From Methylobacterium gregans (GTDB lineage Bacteria > Pseudomonadota > Alphaproteobacteria > Rhizobiales > Beijerinckiaceae), in assembly GCF_022179245.1 (NCBI RefSeq), contig NZ_BPQM01000010.1, positions 1 through 54,406 on the forward strand: a stretch of 54,406 nucleotides of DNA. The letters are read 5' to 3'. The position numbers and the translations under genes were made by a program. The notes below the pieces were generated by a model. That model was not told where the DNA came from. It saw only the letters and a list, made by a program, of their open reading frames with translations, and made no database searches. The number at the start of each line of letters is the position of its first letter. Position 1 is the stretch's first letter. This document shows, one piece after another, positions 1 through 8,078 of this stretch.

Positions 1-3000
1 CGTGGATGCGCTCCTCGATCGCTCCGGCGAGGTGCTCGCCCTGCCGGTCGGTCGCAGCATCGAGGGCGCCGCGCGCCTCCTCGAACAGGGCCTGGAGCCG
101 CTCGGCGCGGCGGTCGAGGCTCTGGCGCAGATCGCGTTCGCGCGTCTCCAGCAGACCCGCAATGGCGGCGGGCGCCTCTTCCACCAGCGTCCGCAGCGCC
201 TGGACACGGTTCTCGACCGTGCCGGCGAGGCGCGTGCCCTGCTCGGAGAGCGCACTGTCGAGTGCGCCGCGCGCGTCCTCGAACAGGGCGTGCAGCCGCT
301 CCATGCGCTGCTCAAGGCTGCGGGCGAGGTCGCGCTCGCGCGTCTCCAGCAGGCCCGCGATGGCGGCAGGCGCCTCCTCCAGCAGGGCGCGCATGGCCTG
401 CATCCGCTCGTCGACCGAGCCGAACAGGGTCCGGCTATGCTCGCCGACCGTGCTGTCGAGGGCGGCATGCGCCCGCTCGAACAGCGTCTCGAGATAGCGG
501 GTGCGGGCCTCCATCGATTGGCCGAGCTGCTCGCCGCGGCCGTCGACCAGGGCCTCAAGGTCGCCCAGGCGCTGCTCGAACAGGGCGGCGAGATCGCGGG
601 TGCGGGCCTCCAGCGCCTCGGCAGCGGTGCCCACCGACGCCTCGATCGTGGTGACGACCTCGCGGCCGCGATTGTCCAGTGCCTCGCGCAGGGGGCCGAT
701 CTGCCCGTCGAAGCTCCGCGCCAGGGTGGTGGCGTGCTCGCCGAGCAGCCCGCGGATCTGGCCGGTGCGGTCGTCCAGGAGGTCGTGCACCGTGCGCACG
801 CCCTCGTCGAGCAGGCTGCTGATGTCGGAGGTGCGGGTGGTGAGCGTGCGCCCGAGACGGCCCTCGCCGTCTTCCAGCATGCGCTCGGCATCCGCGATGG
901 TCTGCTGCAGGCGGGCGAGCACGCTCTCGCCGCGCTGGTCGATCAGGCTGGCGAGCGCGCTGCCGCCACCGTCGAACAGGCGGCCGAGTTCCGTGATGCG
1001 GCTGCCGACGGCGCCGAACACGGTGCGGCCCTTCTCGTCGAGCTCGCCCGCCATGGCGGCGACGCGCTCGTCGACGAGCCGGCCGAGCTGCTCCGCGCGC
1101 TCGGCGAAGGCGAGGCGCACCGCCTCGGTGCGGGCGGCGAGGTCGGCGTCGGCGGCGCGGGTGCGCTCCTCGACGAGCGCCACCAGTTCGCGCACGCGCG
1201 CCGCCATGGCGGCATCCGCGCTCTCGGTGCGCTCGGCGAGGGCCTGGGTCAGGCCGGTGACGCGCTCGGCGAGCGCCTCGTTGAGGCCGCCGGTGCGGCT
1301 CTCGATCAGCTCCACGAGCTCGCGGGTGCGGGCCGAGAGATTCTCGTCCACCGCGCCGGTGCGGCTCTCGATCAGACGGATCGCTTCGAAGGCCTGGGCG
1401 CCGAAGCGCTCGTCCAGCAGGCGACCGCGCTCCTCGAGGGCCGAGCCGATCGCCTCCAGGCGGCCGAGCACTCCGGTGTCGAAGCGGTCGGCGCCGTCCT
1501 CCAGCTGTCGGGCCAGCTCGGTGGTCTGGCGGTCGAGCCGCCCGGCGATCTCCTCGGCACGAGCCGAGAGCATCTCGCCGACCCGCTGGCTGCTGTCGGC
1601 GACCGCGTCGGCGAGGCTGCCCATGCGGCCGTCGAGCGTCTGGACGAGGTCACGCCCGCCCTCGGTCATGATGCGCGCCATCTCGCCGGTGCGCACGATA
1701 AGCGCCTCGTTGAGGGCGGTGGCGCGGGCACCGAGATGACCGTCGATGTGGTTGACGAGATTGGCGAAGGTCTCGCCGATCTCGGTCGTCCGCTTGGTCG
1801 AGCGCTCCTCCAGGGCGGCCAGATGCGTGTCGACGGCGGCCTGGGCGTCGCGGGTCCGCTCGGCGATGCGGTCGGCGAGCGCCGGGCCCGCGACGGTCAC
1901 GATCCGGTCGATCTCGGCGAGCCTGGCGCCGACGGTCTCGCCGAAGCCCGCGGTGTCGCGACCGATCCGGTCCGCCAGGATGTCGCCCTTCGCGATGGTC
2001 TCCTGCAGGGCGGCGAGACGGCTCCCGAGGGTCTCCTCGATCGCGCGGACGCGGCCGTCGGCGGTCTCCGCGAAGGTCGCGCCGCTCTGGCCCAGGCTTT
2101 CGGCGATGCGCGCGCCCTGGGTGGCGACCGCCAGCACGATGTCGCGGCCGGTGCCGGCGATGCGGTTGTGCGTCTCCTCGGCGTGGCTGGAGAGCAGCTC
2201 GACGACGCCGCGCCCGTGATTGCCGAGGGCCGTCTCGATCGCCTCCATGCGGTCGGCGAGCTCGCCGCCGACCTGCTCGGCAGCGCGCGCGAGCGTGCCG
2301 GAGGCCGTCTCGGTGCGGCTCGCCATCTCGGCTTCGAGGCGCTCCATCGCGGCGCGGAGCGCCGCGACGGCGGCGTCCGCGTGGCTGCCGAAGGCGTGGC
2401 CGGTGCGGGCCTCGGCCTCGCCGAGCTGACGCAGCGTGCCGGTCGCGCGCGCCTCGATCGTGTCGCCGACCTCCTGCGAGATGCCGCGGAGGGCGTCGAT
2501 GCTCGCGGTGATCGCGGCCGTGAGCTCGGCCGTGCGGGCGGCGGTCGCGCCGTGGGCCCCCTCGGCGCTGGCGCGCAGAGCCTCGGCCGCGGCGTCGGCG
2601 CGGGTCGTGAGCTCGCCCGCGAAGGCGGCGAGGCGCCGCTCGAAGATCTCCACGACCTCGACGGTGCGGGTCTCCAGCTCACCCGTGGTGCCCGCAGCGG
2701 CGCGGCGCAGGGCCTCGCCCGCCTCGGCGCCACCGCTGCCCAGCGCCGCGGCCGTCTCGGCGACGTTGCGGCGGATCGCTTCCACGGTCTCGGCCGTGCT
2801 CGAATCGAGCTCGGCCTTCAGCCCGTCGACCGAGCCGCGCAGCGAGACCACCGCCTCGTCGGCGCCGGTCTCGAACGAGCGGCCCAGATTGGCGAAGGCG
2901 GTCTCCAGCGTGCGGGCCGCGTCGTCCGAGCGCGCGGCCATCAGGTCGCCCGCGCGGGTGCCCGCGGCGTCCAGGCGCGTCTCCAGATCGGCGCCCTGCA

Positions 3001-4741
3001 CCGCGATGGTGGCGTGGAGGCGCGTGGTGACCTCCTCCATGCGCGCGGCGATCTCGGCCCCGCGCCCGCCGACGATCTCGCCCGCCCGCTCGGCGGAGGC
3101 CACGAGGTCGTCGCGCAGCGTCTCGGTGCGCGACGCGAAGCTCTCGACCACGGCGCCGGCGGCCAGCGCGAGAGCGGCCTGCGCCTCGCGTCCGCGGCTC
3201 TCGATGGATTCCGCGACGCCGTTGCCGGCGGCCTCGATCGCCCCGTGCAGGGCCGCACCGCGGGTCTCCAGATCCTGCGTGAAGGCCGCGCCGGTCTCGG
3301 CGAAGCGGGCCGTGATCGCGCCGCCGGTCGAGGCGAAGCGGTCGGCGAGCTCCCCGCCGGTCGCCGCGAAGCGCTCGGTCAGCTCGGTGCCAGTGGCGGC
3401 GAAGCGATCGGTCAGCTCGCCGCCGCGGGCGAGGAACGCGCTCTCCAGGGCGCCGGCCGAGCGCTCGAAGCTCTCGCGTACCGCGCTGCCCTGACGGTCG
3501 AGCGCCTCGGCGACGCCAGCGCCGGTCTCGGCCAGCGTGCGGGCGACATGGGCGGCGTTCTCGGCCAGCCGCTCGGTGACGCCGCTGCCGGCGGTCTCGA
3601 AGGCCTGCGTGACCGCGTTCGCGCGGGTCTCAAAGGTGCGGGTCAGGGTCTCGCCGACCTCGCCGAGGCTGCCGCGCACGCCGTCGCTCGTTGCGACGAG
3701 GCGCTCGATCAGGTCGTCGCCCCGGCCCGTCATCGCGCCGACGACGCGTTCGCCGGCCTCGCCGAGCGAGGCGGTGATCGCCTGACCGCGCGCGTCGAGC
3801 GCCTGGGTCACCCGGTCGCCCGCACCGGTCATCGCCGCGACGATGCGATCGGAGGCGCCCTCCAGCTCCTGGCTCAGGCTCTGGTGCGAGCCCGTGATGG
3901 CGCCGCGCACCCGCTCGGCATTGGCAACGATCGCCTCGCGCTGGGCGACGAGCTCGTCGACCAGGGCGCGGATGCGGATCTCGTTGTCGGAATAAGCGCG
4001 CTCAAGGGTCGCGATCTCGCCGCGCACCAAGGTCTCCAGTTCGCCGGCCCGCGCCAGCGCCCGCTCGACGCCGTCGCCAACCGCGGCGACCTCGCGGCGC
4101 ACGGTCTGCGACATGGTCAGCACGGCGTCCGTCGAGAAGCTCTCGGGCTCGGCCAGGCGGATCGCCACCTCGCCCACCGCGCGGGCGACGAGACGCATCT
4201 CCTGTGCGCGCACCGCCAGCATCGCGGCGATGAGGAACAGGAAAACCGGCCCCGCGAGCGCGGCGGCTCCGACCGTCGCCTGGAGCGGGGTGAGGTTCGT
4301 CAGGAAGCCCTTCAGGTCGCCGCCCGCCTGACTCCAGGCAATCAGCACGAGCCCGTTCAGCCAGAGCGCCGCGCCGATCGCGGCGAACAGGTAGGGCTTG
4401 CGCGAGGGGCGGACGCGCAGCGTCTGCTGCAGGATGCCGATGTTGCGCCGGTCGTCGTTGGCCACCAGCGAGCGGTCGGGCGGCAGCAGCCCGCCCTCGC
4501 GGCGGGCTCGCTCACGCCCCGGGGGCGGCAGGTCGGAGGGCAGGGGCTGGTCGAGGTCGAGACGGGGCGGCATCTGCCGACCGCCCTGATCCATCAGGGG
4601 CTCGGAATCGCCCACATCCGGCAGCCGCGGCTCGGCCCGCGCATCGGTTCCGGGGGGCGTCAGGGCGTCGAGGTTCAGCGCCTGCTCGATCGCAGAAAGC
4701 GCCGCCTCGGCCGGATCCTTCAGCTTCTTTTCCGTCGCCAT
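1..4741 (-). CDS. Giant membrane-anchored apolipoprotein/coiled-coil protein, GPR (growth pole ring)-like, 3' end outside window
   Basis: From the ATG at 4741 the minus strand is open for 1580 codons to the window edge, with no stop. The product starts MATEKKLKD. A Pro-rich soluble N-terminus (about 1-110) is followed by two hydrophobic segments (about 117-135 and 155-178). The rest is more than 1,350 residues of Ala/Glu/Arg/Leu-rich helix with almost no Cys, Trp or Pro. Near the left end a unit containing EEAPAAIAGLLETRERDL occurs twice, 66 residues apart (198 nt), that is three 22-mers as in apolipoprotein-type amphipathic repeats. The architecture (N-terminal membrane anchor, very long apolipoprotein-like helix, Rhizobiales) matches the Agrobacterium GROWTH POLE RING protein, which organises polar growth. 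That identity is inferred from architecture. The gene is divergent from the Hpt gene. The open plus-strand frame opposite it is a codon-bias shadow. Confidence 0.82.
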   Translation of the reverse strand, partial: MATEKKLKDPAEAALSAIEQALNLDALTPPGTDARAEPRLPDVGDSEPLMDQGGRQMPPRLDLDQPLPSDLPPPGRERARREGGLLPPDRSLVANDDRRNIGILQQTLRVRPSRKPYLFAAIGAALWLNGLVLIAWSQAGGDLKGFLTNLTPLQATVGAAALAGPVFLFLIAAMLAVRAQEMRLVARAVGEVAIRLAEPESFSTDAVLTMSQTVRREVAAVGDGVERALARAGELETLVRGEIATLERAYSDNEIRIRALVDELVAQREAIVANAERVRGAITGSHQSLSQELEGASDRIVAAMTGAGDRVTQALDARGQAITASLGEAGERVVGAMTGRGDDLIERLVATSDGVRGSLGEVGETLTRTFETRANAVTQAFETAGSGVTERLAENAAHVARTLAETGAGVAEALDRQGSAVRESFERSAGALESAFLARGGELTDRFAATGTELTERFAATGGELADRFASTGGAITARFAETGAAFTQDLETRGAALHGAIEAAGNGVAESIESRGREAQAALALAAGAVVESFASRTETLRDDLVASAERAGEIVGGRGAEIAARMEEVTTRLHATIAVQGADLETRLDAAGTRAGDLMAARSDDAARTLETAFANLGRSFETGADEAVVSLRGSVDGLKAELDSSTAETVEAIRRNVAETAAALGSGGAEAGEALRRAAAGTTGELETRTVEVVEIFERRLAAFAGELTTRADAAAEALRASAEGAHGATAARTAELTAAITASIDALRGISQEVGDTIEARATGTLRQLGEAEARTGHAFGSHADAAVAALRAAMERLEAEMASRTETASGTLARAAEQVGGELADRMEAIETALGNHGRGVVELLSSHAEETHNRIAGTGRDIVLAVATQGARIAESLGQSGATFAETADGRVRAIEETLGSRLAALQETIAKGDILADRIGRDTAGFGETVGARLAEIDRIVTVAGPALADRIAERTRDAQAAVDTHLAALEERSTKRTTEIGETFANLVNHIDGHLGARATALNEALIVRTGEMARIMTEGGRDLVQTLDGRMGSLADAVADSSQRVGEMLSARAEEIAGRLDRQTTELARQLEDGADRFDTGVLGRLEAIGSALEERGRLLDERFGAQAFEAIRLIESRTGAVDENLSARTRELVELIESRTGGLNEALAERVTGLTQALAERTESADAAMAARVRELVALVEERTRAADADLAARTEAVRLAFAERAEQLGRLVDERVAAMAGELDEKGRTVFGAVGSRITELGRLFDGGGSALASLIDQRGESVLARLQQTIADAERMLEDGEGRLGRTLTTRTSDISSLLDEGVRTVHDLLDDRTGQIRGLLGEHATTLARSFDGQIGPLREALDNRGREVVTTIEASVGTAAEALEARTRDLAALFEQRLGDLEALVDGRGEQLGQSMEARTRYLETLFERAHAALDSTVGEHSRTLFGSVDERMQAMRALLEEAPAAIAGLLETRERDLARSLEQRMERLHALFEDARGALDSALSEQGTRLAGTVENRVQALRTLVEEAPAAIAGLLETRERDLRQSLDRRAERLQALFEEARGALDAATDRQGEHLAGAIEERIH

Positions 4742-5020
4742 GCAGCGCGCCCCGTTACGCCCTCGCGCCTGCGGCCAGATCCGAGATCCGGCCTCCGGGC
4801 GCGATTACCCGTTTACCAAAGAAGTTTAGACGCCGCGGCGGAGCCCGGATACCCGAACTCCCGTGCTGCCCCCGGAAAACCTTAACGGAATGGTTACCAC
4901 GCCGTCCCGGCGCATCGTCCGCCGCCAGAACCCCATGATGCATCAAGGCGCGGGCCGGCGCGACCGAACGGCTGCCGCAACTGTGGATAGCGGGCCCCGC
5001 GCGCCGAGGAGTACACTCCG

Positions 5021-5353
5021 ATGACCCGTCCGAAGCACACGCCCTGTATCGACCGGGCGCACCTCGCGGAGCAGACAGATGGGGACGCGGACCTCGCCGC
5101 CGAACTCCTCGGCCTGTTCGCCGGCCAGTGCGACCGGCTCCTGCCGGTCATCGCCGATACCGCGGGCGAGCGGGCAGTGCGGGCCGATGCCGCCCACACC
5201 CTGAGGGGGTCCGCGGCAGGCGTCGGCGCGAACGAGATCCGCGGGCTCTGCGAGGCGATCGAGACGAAGCTGCGGACCGGGTCGGAGCCCGGGACTGCAG
5301 ATTTGCGCGAGGCCGTGGCGCGGGCGCTCGCCGATATCGCGGACGCGGCGTGA
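5021..5353 (+). CDS. Hpt (histidine phosphotransfer) domain protein
   Basis: A 110-residue single-domain protein. The Hpt signature AAHTLRGSAAGVGA is clear, with His59 as the expected phospho-accepting residue and the Leu-(Arg/Lys)-Gly motif after it. The helical N-terminal part (DADLAAELLGLFAGQ) fits the four-helix bundle of the family. Such stand-alone proteins shuttle phosphate between a hybrid kinase receiver and a response regulator. No kinase or regulator lies beside it, so the partners are unknown. It is transcribed divergently from the giant GPR-like gene, across 279 nt of non-coding DNA. The ATG start is the only in-frame start ahead of the domain. Confidence 0.85.
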   Translation: MTRPKHTPCIDRAHLAEQTDGDADLAAELLGLFAGQCDRLLPVIADTAGERAVRADAAHTLRGSAAGVGANEIRGLCEAIETKLRTGSEPGTADLREAVARALADIADAA

Positions 5354-5520
5354 GGGCGCAGGCGGCCGGGAGGCAGACCGGGCTCCGGCACACTATCTGC
5401 CTGCCTGCACCCCGCGCGCGCTTGCATTCCGCGGTCCCTGCCGCCAAGCAGGCGCGCCGCCGTGCGACGGACCCTGGCGACAGACATTCGGCGACACGCC
5501 TGACGACCCCGGAGCCTGAG

Positions 5521-5841
5521 ATGCCCAAGATCACCTACATCGACGCCGCCGGCACCGCCCGGACCGTCGAGGGCAGCGTCGGCGCGACCGTGATGGAGAC
5601 GGCGCTGCGCAACAACGTGCCGGGCATCGATGCTGAGTGCGGCGGCGCCTGCGCCTGCGCCACCTGCCACGTCTACGTCGCGGACGAGTGGGCCGAGCAG
5701 GTCGGCCCCGCAGAGGACATGGAGCAGGACATGCTCGATTTCGCCTCCGACGTGCGCGCGACCTCCCGCCTCTGCTGCCAGATCAAGATCGCGCCCGAGC
5801 TCGACGGGCTCACCGTGCACACGCCGGCCCGTCAGGGCTGA
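5521..5841 (+). CDS. [2Fe-2S] ferredoxin, adrenodoxin/putidaredoxin type
   Basis: A 106-residue ferredoxin (MPKITYIDAAGT). The cluster ligands follow the vertebrate/bacterial adrenodoxin pattern: Cys40, Cys46, Cys49 (C-x5-C-x2-C) and Cys86 in the RLCCQI motif. Two extra cysteines (Cys44, Cys85) sit next to ligands. The acidic stretch EDMEQDMLDF is the usual partner-binding helix. Proteins of this type pass electrons from a ferredoxin reductase to P450s or to iron-sulfur cluster assembly. No P450, reductase or isc gene is nearby, so the role is open. It ends 10 bases inside the end of the convergent VOC gene. Confidence 0.95.
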   Translation: MPKITYIDAAGTARTVEGSVGATVMETALRNNVPGIDAECGGACACATCHVYVADEWAEQVGPAEDMEQDMLDFASDVRATSRLCCQIKIAPELDGLTVHTPARQG

Positions 5842-6266
5842 GGCGTCAGCCGCTCGGAGAACCGCAGCAGGTAGCCGTCAGGGTCCTGCACGAGGAACTG
5901 CCGCAGGACTACCGCGCCGTCGCCGACGCGGTAGCGCGTCGCGTGCGGTTCGCGGAACAGCGGCCAGCCCGCCGCCCGCAAGAGCTCGAGCAGAGGATCG
6001 AGCGCCGCGACGGCGATCTGTAGGTTCAGCCCGCGGCCGAAGGGACGTTCCAGCGGCGCGGTATCCCAGTTCCCGTTGCGGCGGCACAGCATCACCTGGG
6101 CGCCCGCCCGTTCGAGATACGCGAAGCCGTCCTCCGGGCGGGCGTAGCTGACCCGGAATCCCAGCACCCCGCACCAGAAGCGCAGGCTCGCGTCGAGATC
6201 CGTGACGTCCAGTTCCGGAGCGAGCGGGGCGAAGCCGCCTTCGGGCTCCCCGTCTGCAGTCGCCAT
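5832..6266 (-). CDS. VOC superfamily protein (bleomycin resistance/glyoxalase-like)
   Basis: A 144-residue vicinal-oxygen-chelate fold protein. It has the two beta-alpha-beta-beta-beta halves typical of bleomycin-resistance proteins: PELDVTDLDASLRFWCGVLGF at the start and FLVQDPDGYLLRFSE near the end. The ATG at 6266 overlaps the TGA of the upstream VWA gene (TGATG), so translation is probably coupled; a GTG one codon earlier is an alternative start. Family members bind drugs or metal and small metabolites. Resistance to bleomycin is not implied by the sequence. The 3' end overlaps the ferredoxin gene tail to tail by 10 bases. Confidence 0.85.
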   Translation of the reverse strand: MATADGEPEGGFAPLAPELDVTDLDASLRFWCGVLGFRVSYARPEDGFAYLERAGAQVMLCRRNGNWDTAPLERPFGRGLNLQIAVAALDPLLELLRAAGWPLFREPHATRYRVGDGAVVLRQFLVQDPDGYLLRFSERLTPQP

Positions 6267-7441
6267 CACCGCAGGAGCGCCCGTGTCGCGCGGTCGATGC
6301 CCTCAGGCGTGAGCGGGAACATCCGCCCGCCGAGCAGGCGCTGCATCATTCCGACCGACTGCGTGTAGCCCCAGTGAGCCTCGGGCACCGGGTTGAGCCA
6401 TGCGGCCTTCGGAAAATGGTCGAGGAGGCGCTGCATCCAGGCCGCACCCGGCTCCTCGTTCCAGTGCTCGACCGAGCCGCCCGCCATCGCGATCTCGTAG
6501 GGGCTCATCGAGGCGTCGCCGACGAAGACGAGACGGTAGTCCGGACCGTAGGTGCGGATCACGTCGAGGAGCGGGGTACGGTCGTCGTGGCGCCGGGCGT
6601 TCTCGGTCCAGACTGCCTCGTAGGGGCAGTTGTGGAAATAGTAGTGCGCCAGGTGCTTGAACTCGGAGCGCGCGGCCGAGAACAGCGTCTCGGCGAGCGC
6701 GATATGCCAGTCCATCGAGCCGCCGACATCGAGGAAGAGCAGCACCTTCACGGCGTTGCGGCGCTCCGGCCGCAACTTCACATCGAGGTAGCCCTGGCGC
6801 GCGCTGGAGCGGATCGTGCCGTCGAGATCGAGTTCCTCGGCCGCGCCCGTGCGGGCGAAGCGCCGCAGCCGCCTGAGCGCGACCCGGACGTTGCGGGCGC
6901 CGAGTTCCACGGTGTCGTCGAGATCGCGGAAATCGCGCCGGTCCCAGACCTTCACCGCGCGGAAGTTTCGGTTGCCATCCTGCCCGATGCGGACGCCTTC
7001 GGGATTGTAGCCGTAGGCGCCGAAGGGCGAGGTGCCGCCTGTGCCGATCCATTTCGAGCCGCCCTGGTGGCGCCCCTTCTGCTCGGCGAGGCGCTGCTTC
7101 AGGGTCTCGAACAGCTTGTCCCAGCCGAGCGCTCGGATCTCGGCCTTCTCGGCCTCGGTCAGGTGCTTCTCCACGAGCTTGCGCAGCCATTCCTCGGGAA
7201 TGGCGCTCGGCGCCACCGCCTCGCCGACGCTCTCCAGCCCCCGGAAGACCTGCCCGAAGACCTGGTCGAAGCGGTCGAGATGCCCCTCATCCTTCACCAG
7301 CGCCGTGCGGGCCAGAAAATAGAACTCCTCGACCCGCTTTTCGGCGAGGTCCCGGTCGAGAGCATCGAGGAGGGTCAGGTACTCCCGCAGGGAGACGGGC
7401 ACCTTCGCGTCGCGGAGCGCGGTGAAGAACTGCAGCAGCAT
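6266..7441 (-). CDS. CoxE-type VWA domain protein
   Basis: A 391-residue protein of the VWA/CoxE-like family. The N-terminus (MLLQFFTALRDAKVPVSLRE) is typical of the family. The VWA domain begins with VKVLLFLDVGGSMD; Asp238 and Ser242 form a MIDAS of the DxGxS variant usual in CoxE proteins. The C-terminal motifs HYYFHNCPYEAVW and VFVGDASMSPYEI fit the same fold. Members normally act with a MoxR AAA+ ATPase as a chaperone pair that inserts metal cofactors or remodels enzymes. The probable partner lies 5 kb away at 12577, on the other strand, rather than adjacent. It overlaps the VOC start by one base. Confidence 0.9.
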   Translation of the reverse strand: MLLQFFTALRDAKVPVSLREYLTLLDALDRDLAEKRVEEFYFLARTALVKDEGHLDRFDQVFGQVFRGLESVGEAVAPSAIPEEWLRKLVEKHLTEAEKAEIRALGWDKLFETLKQRLAEQKGRHQGGSKWIGTGGTSPFGAYGYNPEGVRIGQDGNRNFRAVKVWDRRDFRDLDDTVELGARNVRVALRRLRRFARTGAAEELDLDGTIRSSARQGYLDVKLRPERRNAVKVLLFLDVGGSMDWHIALAETLFSAARSEFKHLAHYYFHNCPYEAVWTENARRHDDRTPLLDVIRTYGPDYRLVFVGDASMSPYEIAMAGGSVEHWNEEPGAAWMQRLLDHFPKAAWLNPVPEAHWGYTQSVGMMQRLLGGRMFPLTPEGIDRATRALLR

Positions 7442-7652
7442 GGCCGGATAACGCGCGGGCCGGGCGCCCGGGTCAAGCGCAGCCTGCGCGGCGACGCGGG
7501 TCGCCGCGCCCCCGCGATTCCTGTGTATAGAGGCGAAGATCTGTTGATGGCGGCGTATTCGCGTCGGTCCAGGTCACGAAAGCTGCTGCTGGCATCCCCA
7601 CATTCGTCACATCCGGATTTTCTCGGGATCGGCGTTCGGCGGAGGATCGGCG

Positions 7653-8066
7653 ATGTCTGTGGTCCTGCGCGACATGCGCGATTTCAAGCGGTTCCTGAGT
7701 CGGCCCGGCGCCGTGATCGAGATCGTGCGCAACACCTTCGTCGAGCGCCAGCCGGCCGCCACGCAGGAGGCCTACCGGGCCAAGGGCATGCTGGCGCCCC
7801 GCCATCTCCAGTCGATGTCGCGGAAGGCGGCGATCTTCCGGCTGGAAGGGCATCCCGGGACGGTCTGGCTGTACTGGGACAAAGGCGCCCGCGGCTGGCG
7901 CTTCGAGGGCGACACCGTAACGGTCCCGCTGGACACGGGCCTCGGACCGCCGGATGCCGTGACCTATCGATGCCGCTACGCGGACGGGTGCGAGCCGGAG
8001 ACGCGCACGGGGAGGCAGCAGCGGCGGCGCATACCGGCGGACCTGTTCGAGGCGGCACCGGCCTGA
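7653..8066 (+). CDS. Conserved hypothetical protein, 137 residues
   Basis: I do not recognise this protein. It starts MSVVLRDMRDFKRFLSRPG behind a good ribosome binding site (GGAGGA, seven bases before the ATG). It has no signal peptide or membrane segment. The middle contains aromatic, beta-like sequence (TVWLYWDKGARGWRFEGD) and the C-terminus is basic (RTGRQQRRRIP). Two cysteines occur in TYRCRYADGCEP. Codon use matches the neighbours. It stands between the start of the VWA gene (divergent, 211 nt away) and the end of the Kef antiporter gene (convergent, 12 nt). Confidence 0.7.
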   Translation: MSVVLRDMRDFKRFLSRPGAVIEIVRNTFVERQPAATQEAYRAKGMLAPRHLQSMSRKAAIFRLEGHPGTVWLYWDKGARGWRFEGDTVTVPLDTGLGPPDAVTYRCRYADGCEPETRTGRQQRRRIPADLFEAAPA

Positions 8067-8078
8067 TGCGCGCGCCGG

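Noticed and set aside
100..700. Regular repeats that could suggest a CRISPR-like or tandem array
   Set aside because: They are coding repeats of an apolipoprotein-like helix (198-nt period) with diverged copies, not short identical repeats with unique spacers.
2..4885. A 1627-codon open frame on the plus strand
   Set aside because: It lies opposite the giant coiled-coil gene in the phase expected from strong GC codon bias. The minus-strand product has a sensible membrane anchor and helical repeats, while the plus-strand translation has no domain and runs past the minus-strand start.
4878..4900. TTAAC-like half-sites upstream of the giant gene, as a CtrA box
   Set aside because: The spacing between halves is one base too long and the second half is mismatched.
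5832..6266. Bleomycin resistance determinant
   Set aside because: Only the VOC fold can be supported; family membership does not show drug resistance.
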